Shown: one piece after another, positions 12,270-24,199 of the stretch
How positions within the stretch are numbered: position 1 is the stretch's first letter
How the letters are laid out: each line of letters starts with the position of its first letter
NCBI GenBank assembly: GCA_036362985.1
Contig: JAYGXS010000003.1
Location: 29,697,573-29,761,572 of the forward strand
Direction of reading: 5' to 3'
Origin: Ligula intestinalis
Taxonomy: Eukaryota; Platyhelminthes; Cestoda; Diphyllobothriidea; Diphyllobothriidae
Length of the DNA: 64,000 nt
The notes under the pieces: generated by a model
Told to the model about the DNA's origin: nothing
What the model saw: only the letters and a program-made list of their open reading frames with translations
The model's database searches: none
Program-made: the position numbers and the translations under genes

Positions 12270-15200
12270 TGGTTTCGTTTTGGTCTTGGATATTGCGCAC
12301 TTATAAATCCTGACAAGGTGGGAAGGTCAGTAGAGTGGTAGTCCACTGTGATGCCTTGTGTTAACATTTGCAACTGGGGTAGTTTCGAATTAACTCATGA
12401 GGCAAATAAAATTGCATTTGTTTACTTCCATGCATAGCTAACTGTTGTAGTTGATGATGTGATGACAGCTGTAAATGGCTGCTGATTATTCTATATGGTT
12501 CAAACTCCATTTGCTCTGAATAATTCCAGAACAACCCTCTTTTACAAGCCAGTTAAAGTGACCAATTTATGGTAACACCTAAGCGGAACTGTTTTTTTAA
12601 ATACTCACATCATCTCTTTCTGCCTAATTTATCGTATATCCGAGATTTCATACAACATTACTTATTTTCAAAATATACATAATCACTCGTAAGATGGCAT
12701 TAATTATGGTCGTAACACATATTACTATGCAAACGAATATCACATCATTTCAGTCAAGATACAATGCCTACTTTTAAACGCATTGCTTTCTGCCCGCTTA
12801 CAATCTATATAGTCTGTAAAAAGTTGCTACTTAAGATGTACACAGTTAACTCCTTGATTTTGACTGCCTTTATAAATTTTATAGAGATCATTCGAAAAAT
12901 TGAGGAGAAAACGACTCGGTCGCTTCCTAGAACTTCCTGGGATTCGCATGTTTGCTTGTGCTGGCCATTCAGAAAATTATTCTTTTTTGTACTAATTTGG
13001 TGTCAAATTACGTCTTCTTCAATTTTTTTGTTAAAAGGAAGGATATATTGTGGTTTTAGAAAAAAACCTTTGAATCATGTTTTTATGACTGTAGAGTTTT
13101 CATTTATATTGCATCGTATCCGCCAATTTATTAACGTTGTCTGTTAAGCATACAGTATGATCCACATCTATTGTATGGCCCCATTCTCAAATCATAGGAG
13201 GTATTGTACTTTCCTTTACACAGGACGGACACCACGCAGTTTGGACACCCTGAGGACACTTGTAACGTTCAGTTATTTTCAAAACTCTTTGGCAATTAGG
13301 AACCTTTTTGAAATCGAAATATGCACTGGCTTTAAGTATGAAATTTGAAGACGACGTAATTTGCAACTGAACGTGTACCAGAAAGAATAATTCTGTTAAT
13401 CTTCCCTGCTTAATTAAGTTGAATTTATAGGAGCAATCAAAATCAATGAGTTTAATGCACTCTACTTCAGTGATAATTTTTTATAGAAAATAATTATTTT
13501 AGTTGTCAGGAAGAAGTCCTATTAATACCGGTTTGAAAGCGATTGACAAACTTTGAAAATTTCAGGATTGGGCAAGAACTATGAGCCGTACTGTATGCTT
13601 TCATATTTTTTTCGTTAATCGGTTCTTACTTAAAATGTAATATTATGTTCAAGGATGCATAAGTATTAGAACAACACAGTAAAGTGCAGTCTATTGATTT
13701 TTAAGTAATTTGCTTTTTCTAACGGAGACTCAGTTATACCTCCCATTTGGCTTGACAATAGGCTATTTGCATTTGGCCTTGCAATTTATGTCTCTTAAGG
13801 CATGAGTGAATTTCTCTGCAGTCACTGGCAAAAAATAAACTTAGTAAAAGATGATTACCCTCAGACTGTGATTTTTTTCAAAAGTATTTGCGACGTCCTC
13901 AAAAATATATTATATGGAAAGAAAGCATAATAATATAGTCTCTTGTGCTCATTTTATGGAAATTGCGTTCGTCTTACACTTTGGTTTTGCTAATTATTTT
14001 CGACTTTCGCAGAATTTTGAACTCAGCCTGCAAGATAACTTTTTGCTTAGCGTTTCCAAACTATACCAAAAACGCAAGCAATAAATTCAATAGGCTATTC
14101 ATACACCTCATCTAGGACATAAAATGGTCCAACGAATACGAACTTTATTGTTTACGGATATATGTGATGTTGCATGCTTATATTTTTCATGGTATTAAGA
14201 AGTCCAAATTCATTTTTTTAACTCAGAAGAAACACCTTTTAAGGGACCTAGTTGAAGAACCCATAAATTGCTACTAAATGAATGTAAAAAAGAATACCTT
14301 CATACTTGCACTGTATGCAATTTTTTTGCATAATAATTCCTAGAAGTTTAGTGAAAAACATAATTCCTCATAAATTTATCATTTTAAACGGGTTTATTTG
14401 TCAGATATCCAAAAATAATTTGATTTAAAAGACGCATTTCTAGACCGACTACTACCTTCGAATTGTGTTCCCGATAAACAAACTTGTCTAATCAAAAATC
14501 CAGTAGTAAACTGTTGGTTAGGATGTAGTCAGATGCTTTAAATCGGCATAAAAAGTCCGCAGGTCATGTTTGTAACGCCCTTTTTTACTGCATTTATAAT
14601 GCATCCAATGTTAAGCACGTTTCAGGCTACTTCAATTGCTATTCAGTTTTGCAAAAAGGTTTATCAATTGTCCCTGTTATACTTACTTCAATTGATTTGC
14701 CCTCCCTAGCATATCCAAATGAAGCGATACGATGATTTACTCCCATCAGTATCTGACTGCTTGTTAACTTTAGTTTTATTTATGCATGAAGGAACGCGTG
14801 GTCACTTAAAAGATATTTATCCACAAAACATTGCGCGTCATCGTAATTTCAGGAGTCAGTATCAAAAACACCAATTCATAGTATCTAAACGTCTTTGACT
14901 TTCCTGAAGTTGAATAATAGCCTTTCCGCTGCAAATGAAGAAGCTTAATGTTGTGTGCATACTGGCACAGCTATGGTATAGATACTCAATTTTGGGGACT
15001 TGTTCTAAGATTGCAATGTACAAGAGCGTGGCAAAATACACATTACGATTTTGGAAAAACAGAAGATTTTCTGTATGTTTCGTTTCAAGTTCCGGCGTTC
15101 GCACATACGCAGCTGGAAATAGAAGTTTTTCGGACACCTTTTGTTTATGGCATGACAAAGAAAGGTTACGGCATTTCGCGGTTGTTCATATATTAATGCT

Positions 15201-15910
15201 TCTTTATGGTCCTTATCTTCAGTATATAAAAAAGCTGCAACAACATAAGTTGATAACTAAATGTTACGGCTAAAACGTACCAAATTTGAAAAACGTAATT
15301 TGGTAAACTGAATTCGCTTTTCTTTTTCCAAAAACAACGCAATTTATAAGACTTGCATTCACCTGATATTCATAAAGACAAAACATGATTTTCCGTTCTC
15401 TGAAAAGACATAGTTAAAACGTTTTTAGGCTTATATTAATTTTCTTTTAGTGTACAATTGGAATGAAAAGGAATTTTGTTCTTAAAGGCTTAGTAGTGAA
15501 TGAAAATCATTGAATATCAACGAACGTTGGAATAGCTCACTTTTTCTTCAATAAATTTATCTAAACTGAATTCAATAAACAAAATAAACCACCCCAAGTG
15601 GGCGTTAAGCACAAATGATATAGTCTGTATGACAAGAACAAATCAAAATTTTGCCAAAGCCGTGTGAACATTTTTCGCTCGTAGGTATTTCTTGCAAAGA
15701 AACTTGAAAGGATCTCAACATTAGTGTTTTCTCGTCTTTCCATCTTTATGCGTTGGCGATTAGCAAATTTTCTTATTAACTGTTAGTTAAAAAAGTTATT
15801 GATATTTTAAGGATTTGCAAAATTTTTATTTATTTCAGGGAAAATATTTCCACGCAACTGTGTCGAAAATTAGTATGTTCGTTTTGTTTATAAGGATACA
15901 ACTTAATTTA
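12270..15910. other. AT-rich stretch without a supported gene
   Basis: Contains a 127-codon plus-strand frame (12764-13147) and three overlapping frames of 82-112 codons near 14862-15273 on both strands. None has a recognisable domain, and overlapping frames on opposite strands are expected where stop codons happen to be scarce. I see no splice pattern that joins them into a gene. Confidence 0.5.
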
Positions 15911-16011
15911 CTACTACAACTACTACTACTACTACTACTACTTCTACTACTACTACTACTACTACTACTACAACTACTAGTACTACTACTACTAATAATA
16001 CTTACTACAAC
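15911..16011. repeat. CTA/ACT trinucleotide microsatellite
   Basis: About 100 bp of ACT units with scattered substitutions (CAA, TTCTAC, TAGTAC, AATAAT). The frames crossing it, poly-Leu on the plus strand and poly-Ser on the minus strand, are by-products of the repeat. Confidence 0.95.
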
Positions 16012-16019
16012 TTTCCTAA

Positions 16020-19000
16020 TAATAACAAGTGTGTTGAGGTACACAATACATTGGGCAGCCTCATATAGCAGGAAAGAACCTTAGTTTATTTGAATAGAAA
16101 CTCTTGTGATAAACATAGTATGGTTGTGTTAAGCTGAGCTGAGTACAAATTTTAAGAAGGAACTATGCCGCATCAGTTAAGTTTAACGCAGAAATTATAA
16201 TTAAATTTCCTTTTTTTCCAAAAGACGCTTTAAATTTTCCCTTCCAATGTGATAGTTTTTGTGGCTGCCACCAGCCTTTGAAGTCCGTTTGGGGTCGTTT
16301 CTAACTTACTAGTCAACTTCAATGTTTTGCCCCAAAATAAAATAACACTTTACTCGCTAGAATTTACCGTCATTTTTGCTTTCATGATTGAAAAATACTG
16401 AACTTAGCTTCCAGAAGCCCCCAATGTTTGACGAATTATATTGGGAAAAGAACCCGAAGTATTGCTAAATGCCTTAACTGAGGTTTATAACTTTGAAAAA
16501 TGTAGAAGCACAATGAAATCATTATACTATATTTAAAGAAAAAGTAGCTCCATCCAAAACTCTATTTTAGGAATTTATTTAAAACTCAGCTACATAATAT
16601 TAACGGAGAACAATAAATTACAAGACTTGGCACTCAGTTGATTGTTACAGGACTATATACGAGGTTTATGGATGTAATTTAATTGACAGAACCCTTGATG
16701 TAGGAATATCATTTATACTTAATACATTAGCACTAACACGCAGGACTGCCGGCAAAAACAGGAGAGAATGCTATTGTTTCGATATTTTCGAGTTGAAGGG
16801 TCTTCGACAACCAATAGATTTTAGGACTATAACAGGAATATTTAACGCACTTACAAGTAAAGAACATCAAAATCGATTTCTCTCACTTATTTAACGTTGC
16901 GAGTAAATGACAGACTAACGATTAGGAAATATCAGGGAACGTTTGAATATAATGCATACATATACATGTTAAAACATACCATACCCACACAATCGATACC
17001 CAAAACAGAAATAATTTAACGAAAATAAAAGGCTTCACTTTCAAAACCAGCATACCAAGCAAAAAGCAAACAGGGACAGCTGAGGGCCTTACCGATGAGC
17101 CAGACCCCTTGCAGCTGTGTAAAGCAGAAAACCACCGAAAAACGTATTTCGCCTTTTAGCCAGCACTTAAACTGCCAGTATGGTAAATAACAACACCAAT
17201 ATACCGTATACTCATGTAATTTAGCGTGATGTATAGGATATCCTTCGTTCCAAAGTGTTAGCTGATATTATTCTTTTGCTGTTTATTCGTTTGCGTATGT
17301 TGATTACGATGTTTTAGGATGAACAAAATTAAGCTTTAGTTGGTTAAACCAATATGTGCAAAAGAGTACTGTGGCAAACGCAACTTCGCTGAACTCACCT
17401 GTTAATGAAATATGATTTGAATTTTGGAATACCTGCGTGGTGTTGTCGTATACCAAGCCAGCTTATAAAGCCTAGTTTAATTTTAGATGCTTATTGCTAC
17501 TCGCTAGCACTTTTATTAACGGCAGACCATAAGAAAATATCTTAAAATCCCAAATCCAGTCTACATTGTCTTGGTTAAGAAATTGTCTCTTGAAAAAACA
17601 TAAAGTGTAACTAATCGCCGCTATAAATAGAAGCTCTTAGCTGCCCCATCTAAGAACTTAAATTTGGCAACGGACTCTAGCTGATGGTCTAATGGCAACT
17701 GGTGAGGATCTAGGGAAGAATTGAAGGCACTCCTTCCGCATCAACGTGTTCATGCTAGTAGAAATCCTTCTCCACCGATTAATAATTGTTTTTCGCATAA
17801 AGAGTTGTTGCTCTGCATTGTAAGTGTAATGTAGTTGGACTTCATTCTGGAAGGCCATTTTTGACCGCATCTGGATGAAACATGATTTATTGCGTTAAGT
17901 AAGGTCTGTGAACAATGGAGGTGAGCGCGCGCGTCATCCGCAACGGAAGGTATATAAACGTCTTTGTTAGTTTTATCGTGATTCTGCTACAGGTTTAGCG
18001 TTTGGCCGTTGGCCTAGATCTTTGCACTTGATGCGAACAGTGGCTTCCCTTGGAAATTTTATTGCATAGTGAGTAAGTTTCGGAGGGTTAAGCAAATCGT
18101 TTGATCCTTATTCATCCGTGCAGTTTGAAAAATGAGATTCAAGCAATGAAGCATGTAGCCTACAGACCCCGTTGCAAAATTTAATTTTCAGTGAAGATAA
18201 TAAAGTACATGTAGTCGAAAGGGTATTCTCTAATAAAATTCTTAAGTTGCTCCAACCTTATGACACAAAGGGCCAGCTGAGAATAATTGCTAAATATAAA
18301 CCACAAAAACGTTCATTTTACGAACTTTGTTAAGGACTACCATAACAATAAATTTTTGCTTGCACACATTGATTTAAACTGACTTAAGCTAATGTGAGCA
18401 TGTATTAAGGGGAAAATTTAAAAGAAGAACTAAAATAAGTAATTCAGTGGTTGTTTCCGTGTAAATTACTAAAGCTGCGTCACAATAAAATGTATTACAA
18501 CCACATATTTTTCATCTTAATCGTTCGGCGGCTTTTTCAGCTTTTTAATTCTATCAGAAAATTCGATTTAGCGCCAAGACGTTTTGTGGATCAGTTTCCG
18601 ACAATAGCATTATTTTGAGTTTTAAATATACCCTAGAAATAAAGTCTCTGAATGCAGATTTATTGCCAAAAAATAAATTAAATTGATATTCTGTATCCTT
18701 GTTTTTCTTTAACGTTATAAACGCTTGCTAAGGCGATGAACAATACTTCTAGGTCCTTAGTCTTAAAAAACTTTGCCTCCAGTCGTTTAGTCGTTTAGAC
18801 TTATGAAAAAATAAACTGACGCTAAATTCTAGCAAGTAAACTGTTGTTTCATTTGTGGGCCGTTTTGTAAATTCAGTTGTATGACAGGAGGTTAAGGCTG
18901 GTCAGTATGCCTACGCGTACGTTGCAGGAACTTCAAAGGATTGTAATACGCAAAAAAGAAAAAAAATTTATACTGAACGTGAAAAAAGTAAAGTTCCTTT

Positions 19001-19470
19001 TAGGTAAAGTAGGTTTTATCATAATATCTGTGTAAAGTCTAATTTGTGTGTCATATTTCCTTTCCAATTTGGACAATAAATCTAGCAATTTTATTTTGAT
19101 CTAAAGGTTACGCATTTAAATAAGTTAAGGCTATTTACTGTTCTTTGAAGCTTCTATATTTTTTCGTTTACTTCAACAAATTACGTGTTATAATGACAGT
19201 AATATATAATAAATAATATGAGCAAAAAGAGGAACAAAAAGCCATTACTATAGGTGGAAATACATGAACTTCCGAATCATTGGTCTTTTATTCCCAAAAT
19301 GGAGCTTTATCTTTAAACCTAATGAGTCTATTCATCATTGACGTACTTGAACGGAAATGTTTTCTCTGAAGTTAAGGAAACTGGTGCAAATTTTTACAAT
19401 AGGAAGAAGCTTTTTAAAATAGTAAAATTAAAAAGTTAATACGCTTATCGCTATAGGTAAGAGATGGAAA
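16020..19470. other. AT-rich stretch without a supported gene
   Basis: No frame above about 70 codons and no repeat family I could match elsewhere in the window. Confidence 0.5.
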
Positions 19471-19479
19471 GACGTAGAA

Positions 19480-21140
19480 ATGCTGCCATTGAGATGCCTT
19501 TCATTTTCCTTACAAGAAATGGCTTACGGCAAAAAACGCTCGCATACCTTTAGCAAAAATGAATTTCGTCGTAAAAAGGCGCAGTCATATGTCTATAGAT
19601 CTGCTGAATTTCGGTATTCACGAACAACACAGAATGCGTAGGAGGCCACGCAAAATGCCAAAACTTGCTTAATTTTGCTAGTCAATCGCAAACTGGCATA
19701 TAGCCATGTATGAAAACTTGATAAAAATGCGCTATCCTAGGCAAATTTGTTACTTAACAGAAAGTACTAAAAGTACAAATTGTCCCTTAAGAAATATAAA
19801 CTTTCGTTGAATTCCACAAGTTCCGGAGACGTACAGATAGTTTTTATTTAAAAAAATAAAAGTTAACCTTCTCCTAAGCTGAATGGACAACCTTACCACC
19901 TTCATTACATCACGATATTTTTCCTTAATCATAATACTCTAATAATATTGTTGTTATTTAATTACAATTAAATACAGATTTTCATTTAAATTCGGATAAA
20001 TTTTCGACGATTTTCTGTATTTTTTAAGCTTTCGTCCATTAATCATACCCTGTTTGACATTTTTTGCAAAATTTTTAAAATACCATATATCTTAACAACA
20101 TTTATCAATAAAATGACTTAAAAATATTACGTTTTATGCAGGTGGCCATGTGGATCATAGTTATTAATTTCTCAAAACACCGAACCACGTTGTAGACCAA
20201 AAGGTACGTGCGCAACAGAAGTCTGATATTGTTGTTCCTAAGGTTAATAAAAAAAGCCTTTTATACTAGGTACCCTCTTCAAAAACGCTTTTATTAGATA
20301 TTCAGCTGAAGAATATTTTTGCATGTTACTCTTCTCTTAGTAAATATCAAAATGAAAATGGAGCATTTTGAGAATTTTTGCTTTAGTTTAGCCGAAGATA
20401 AATGATACGCTTCGGCTAGAAATGAATGAAGTCACGGTTTTCTTCATATCAAAGTATTTAACATCATAATAGATGACTTACAGGCTCTGCTCTAAGTTTG
20501 TGAATGCAAAAAGTTTTTTATTGTAATTCTTATTCTTCTGTCTGTTTCGCCTCTTAGTTACCCATATTGGGAAATTATATTGTTCAAAAAGTACATTTAT
20601 ACATAATTTAAGTTAAATGAGATTTGCGTTTACCTACTAGATCATAAACGAGCAGTTTTGATTACATCCCAAAGTTAAACAAAATATGGTCAAGACTTTT
20701 TTGTTACTGAATTGTAAAGAGAAAAATTATATGTTCGAAAAATTATATTTAAAACAGAAATTGTTCCCTTTTGCTGAAAATAAATGCGATTCCTTAAACT
20801 TGGCCTCACTTGCATTTGCGCAACCTCAGACTAAAACTTCCGATTCTGGAAGGAATATTTTTTTATCTTTTATCACTTATTTTTAGGTTCTACCGTAGTA
20901 AAATACATATAATTAAAGATTTTGGTCCCGTCATACCTAGTAGCATAGGAATTTCGTAGATATCAGACCACTCCCGATTTAGCCAAGATTAATGCATATT
21001 ATTCTCAATAAACTGAGGGAGTTTTTCTGCTAAAATACTTTCTCAGGATTAACTCTTCGCCGTTTATAAACATAACATAACGAAATATACGCTTAAGTTC
21101 TAAGTCAAATTTCATCCTGGCCTTTGCACGAATTCTGGAA
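19480..21140 (+). repeat. Unrecognised 1.6 kb dispersed repeat, copy 1
   Basis: Colinear over its length with 53063-54680. Matching landmarks include AAGTTCCGGAGAC (about 19819 and 53353), GGTTAATAAAAAAAGCC near 20243 against GATTAATAAAAAGC near 53773, GATATTCAGCTGA near 20298 and 53827, and the block encoding ENKCDSLNLASL near 20777 and 54308. Copy 1 is more decayed: at 19480-19640 one frame with a single stop still reads a basic peptide (FRRKKAQSYVYRSAEF) that loosely parallels the first coding-like block of copy 2. I do not recognise the protein family. Confidence 0.7.
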
Positions 21141-21149
21141 CCTTCTGTT

Positions 21150-22060
21150 CAAACAAAAGATAAGTATTACTATAAGGTTTTATGTTGAGCTATTTGTAAT
21201 AACAAACATGGCGAGATAAAATGAAAACTGCGGAGTAGTAAAGGCTTCAGAATTCTAAACTAATGAGCAGTAAAAAATGCTCATTGTCAAATAAACGTTT
21301 GTAACGTTTGAGACGTTCCGTGGTCAGTCTTTTGTTTCCAAAGCGAGGATACGAAAATCCTCACAGGTCCCTCTGCAACAACAGAATGAACTATTTCCCA
21401 TGTATACCATCCACTTTAGCTCAGATTTTGTCAGTAATATATTATATTTCATGTCCGGGTTATTTACATTTTGTTCCACAAGACGACGTCACTGAGAAAG
21501 TTCGTACTATTGACGTTCATAAATTGTAAAGGCAATCACTAAAAGCATTTCCAAACTTAGAACAAAGCAGCAAAAAATTACCAAAAATCATTGCAGAATC
21601 AAATGCATGGGGAAATCGTTAATGAAATTACTAAAAACCGTGTCCTTGCAGTTCAAAATAACTGCGATACCTTTAGAGGTTAACAATAGGGTAAGTAATT
21701 GGAAAACCCTGCAATAATGTAAGTTAGTCTCAACACTACATGAGAGGTTGAGATCAGTTTTAGCATAGTTTTCCTGCAATTCAACCTCAAATGGTGCTAG
21801 ATCTCTAATTCCTTTTCAATGCGATATTCTGAAGCTTTTTCTGTTTTTTTTTCATTAGAAATATGAACGTCTAAACCCACTACGCTTTTCTTTTGGAAAT
21901 AAGTTGACTTCTTCTTCTTCGTTGTATTGTTGGTTTATTCAATTGTGCCCATTCCATGGCTGCCTAAATGGTTTCGAATTTAGCCTGAAACAATAGAGAG
22001 CCGAGTAGGTACATTACATTGTTATATGAGCACACGTCTGTCCTAGTGCATAGACGTGAT
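21150..22060. other. Stretch without a supported gene
   Basis: Short frames only (up to 73 codons). No repeats or RNA genes seen. Confidence 0.4.
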
Positions 22061-22065
22061 CTCTA

Positions 22066-22260
22066 CCAACAACAAGACCAACCCCTGACTCGATGGTTCG
22101 AGCATTGTGTCAATATACAACAGAGCACGGGTTCGAGCCTGAGCTGCCTCCGTATCTGACCGTTGGTCAATAATGGCTGCAGACGTCTAATAAGTCACAA
22201 TTGGCCTCGCCAGTTTCCGTCTGCCTATATTGCTGACTCCACTGTTTATTCTGTGATCCT
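22066..22260 (+). repeat. tRNA-derived SINE head
   Basis: An A-box-like sequence TGACTCGATGG at 22086-22096, followed by TTCGAGCATTG, resembles the D-arm of a tRNA. A B box GGTTCGAGCC lies at 22130-22139, with normal spacing for an internal polymerase III promoter. The T-arm and acceptor stems do not pair (only two of five T-stem pairs form), so it is not a working tRNA gene. A SINE head or tRNA pseudogene fits best. Confidence 0.6.
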
Positions 22261-22365
22261 TCACACTCTTAGTAGGTATTTTTCACGTTTCAGCATGAAA
22301 CTGAGAAAGCCTAAACCGAACCTAAAGTTTCGCTGTTAAATATTTTCTGAGGTCATATTTTAAAG

Positions 22366-22833
22366 TTATGTTTTTTCCAATACTTTTCTGACAGCTACGT
22401 CATAAGTCAAGGCGCACAATTTCGCTGGCATGACTATATGTAATTTTTGTGCAAATTTCAGAACCTGTGTGTATATGCAGCAGAAATTCAGAAAAATGTG
22501 ATAAATTCTCAGTAAAAAGGGCTTTGTACTCGGAAACAAGCACATCCGTCTGTTGTTTCTTATGATATATCTCCCAGGTGTGCTAGCATACATATTGAAA
22601 AGACACAGGTGTTGTCCCTCTACGGTATTCCATCGATAAAAATTTGAGTCTGCGCAAAATTCCATCCGGTGACCCAATGTTTTCCTCTTTTTGAGGAATA
22701 TACTTCCATCAACACCAGCTTCAGTGAACATGGATATATTTGAAACATTTACAGAAGAAAAGAATTCCTGACGCGCATTTGACATTTTTTGAATGTTGGT
22801 CATCAGTATTTGTTTCAAAATGATGTAAGCGTA
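22366..22833 (-). CDS. Unrecognised open frame of about 155 codons
   Basis: The longest uninterrupted frame outside the PLE copies and the N gap, bounded by a stop just upstream of 22833. The first in-frame ATG lies a few codons inside. The translation is mixed in composition, with a hydrophobic stretch in the C-terminal half (PFLLRIYHIFLNFCCIY). No domain is recognised. By length alone it is somewhat unlikely by chance at this stop-codon density, but it could be an exon, a decayed element or noise. Transcript data would decide. Confidence 0.2.
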   Translation of the reverse strand, partial: YAYIILKQILMTNIQKMSNARQEFFSSVNVSNISMFTEAGVDGSIFLKKRKTLGHRMEFCADSNFYRWNTVEGQHLCLFNMYASTPGRYIIRNNRRMCLFPSTKPFLLRIYHIFLNFCCIYTQVLKFAQKLHIVMPAKLCALTYDVAVRKVLEKT

Positions 22834-23489
22834 TCAAATAGAACATCAGTTATACATATAAAATTAATTTTTTCACCAAACGGGCTGTTCTCCTTTCATT
22901 TAAGACCTCTTTTATTTAGCTTCCTGCCCATAAATTTCTGAAACGTTTCGTTCAATTACAATGTTGTGTCGCGTGCCTTATTTAGCATGAGTAATTCAAC
23001 GCTACCCCATTTCCGTTTCCGCTTTAGTAAAATTTAAAAGTATTTTTGAAAAAAGTTCTATTTCGTTATCGCTTGACTGTGCAAAATTCCTACATTTATG
23101 CGCTTCCCGACGCCCGCAGTCATTCACGCGTAAATTTGTAACAGTTTAATCTGCTACGGTCCCACATTGCACAGGCGTATTATATTTCGTCCAAAATTTG
23201 AAATTAAAAAAAACTGACGTGCATGAACATAGCTGTCATCAGCATGTATTTTCCGATCTATGTCCAGTCCAATGAATGTGAAAATTTATTTTTTGACATT
23301 GTTGCGGCGGACAAATAAACAATGAATAGGAAGGGGGTGTTAGGTCTATGCAGTCAACGCCTGAAAAAATCATAGGCTATTTTGCTCCCACAACCTACAT
23401 CCTCACCGCAAACTTAAATTTTTCTGATGCATCGGAAGTTCTTTTGAGTCAAATGCTGAATCGAAAGGGCATAAAGCTGTCTAGAAAAA

Positions 23490-23690
23490 AGAACTTCAAC
23501 CAATGGAAAAAAGAGTTTTATTGTTCTGACCTAACGCATTCCGTTGCAAATCCTTAGTCATAGGTAATGGTAGCAGAGTCATAGCCTGCACATGGTTATG
23601 ACTATGTGACCCTAACCTATGATTAAGGATTCCCGATTGAATCGAAAACGCCAAGACAATAAAACTCTTGTTTCAGTGCTCGCATATCCT
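23490..23690. repeat. Nested palindrome made of two head-to-head PLE-terminus-like units
   Basis: The left arm (23490-23565) is the reverse complement of the right arm (23615-23690), centred near 23590. AATCCTTAGTCATAGGT at 23549-23565 pairs with ACCTATGATTAAGGATT at 23615-23631 with one mismatch. A central hairpin pairs GTCATAGCC with GGTTATGAC. The right arm reads GGATTC, a short loop, GAATC, GAAAACGCC and AATAAAACTC, the same layout as the single unit at 42222-42302 and the related units at 46.9, 51.1 and 52.75 kb. Confidence 0.8.
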
Positions 23691-23961
23691 TGTTCTGAAC
23701 AGCTTCCTGGAACTCGCATATTCACCGCTATTGATAATGCTGTTTATAAACTCCACTTAAAAACGGTCTGTTAGTTTTCACTATGTGAACCTGAGTTAAG
23801 CGAGGAATTTAACTGGAGGCCATTTTATCTTTGCCATCAGGCGTCTTTATGATTTATTTTGTTAATCCATCCTACGGAACATATGAATTCCTAACGGGGT
23901 ATTCACATTTTATAGCTGTCCACCCTAAAGTCTAAAGAGTAGACAAAGTCTTGCAGACTTT

Positions 23962-24177
23962 TCAATTCACAGCACCCCAAAACGGCAAAAAATATGGAAC
24001 ACCAGTCATAATAGAAAATTCAATACGCTTGTCAAGGGTCGCTGCCATCGTGGGGTCTTTGAAGATAGCGGCCCAGGTGGTGGCAGCCACGCGTATACAC
24101 AATTCTGCCGGCCAATGGTAGCCCTCCACACGCGGACGCATCAAACAGCCACAGCTGGCATACCTACAGTCATTCAC
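23962..24177 (-). other. GC-rich patch, possible repeat fragment
   Basis: A roughly 200 bp patch distinctly richer in G and C than its AT-rich surroundings, with a 71-codon minus-strand frame through it. No family recognised. The abrupt composition change suggests an inserted repeat or an exon. Confidence 0.25.
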
Positions 24178-24199
24178 AATCTGCCATACATTTCATTGG

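Noticed and set aside
12764..13147. 127-codon plus-strand frame
   Set aside because: Composition is that of AT-rich noise (Phe, Ile, Lys, Leu), with no domain and no neighbouring exon; a few frames of this length are expected by chance in 64 kb on both strands.
14862..15273. Three overlapping frames of 82, 98 and 112 codons on both strands
   Set aside because: No domain in any of them; overlapping open frames on opposite strands are better explained by a locally stop-poor stretch.
15815..16084. Leucine-rich (plus strand) and serine-rich (minus strand) frames
   Set aside because: Both are translations of the CTA microsatellite and have no other support.
22079..22156. Functional tRNA gene
   Set aside because: A and B boxes are present, but the acceptor and T stems do not pair; a SINE head or pseudogene is the better call.
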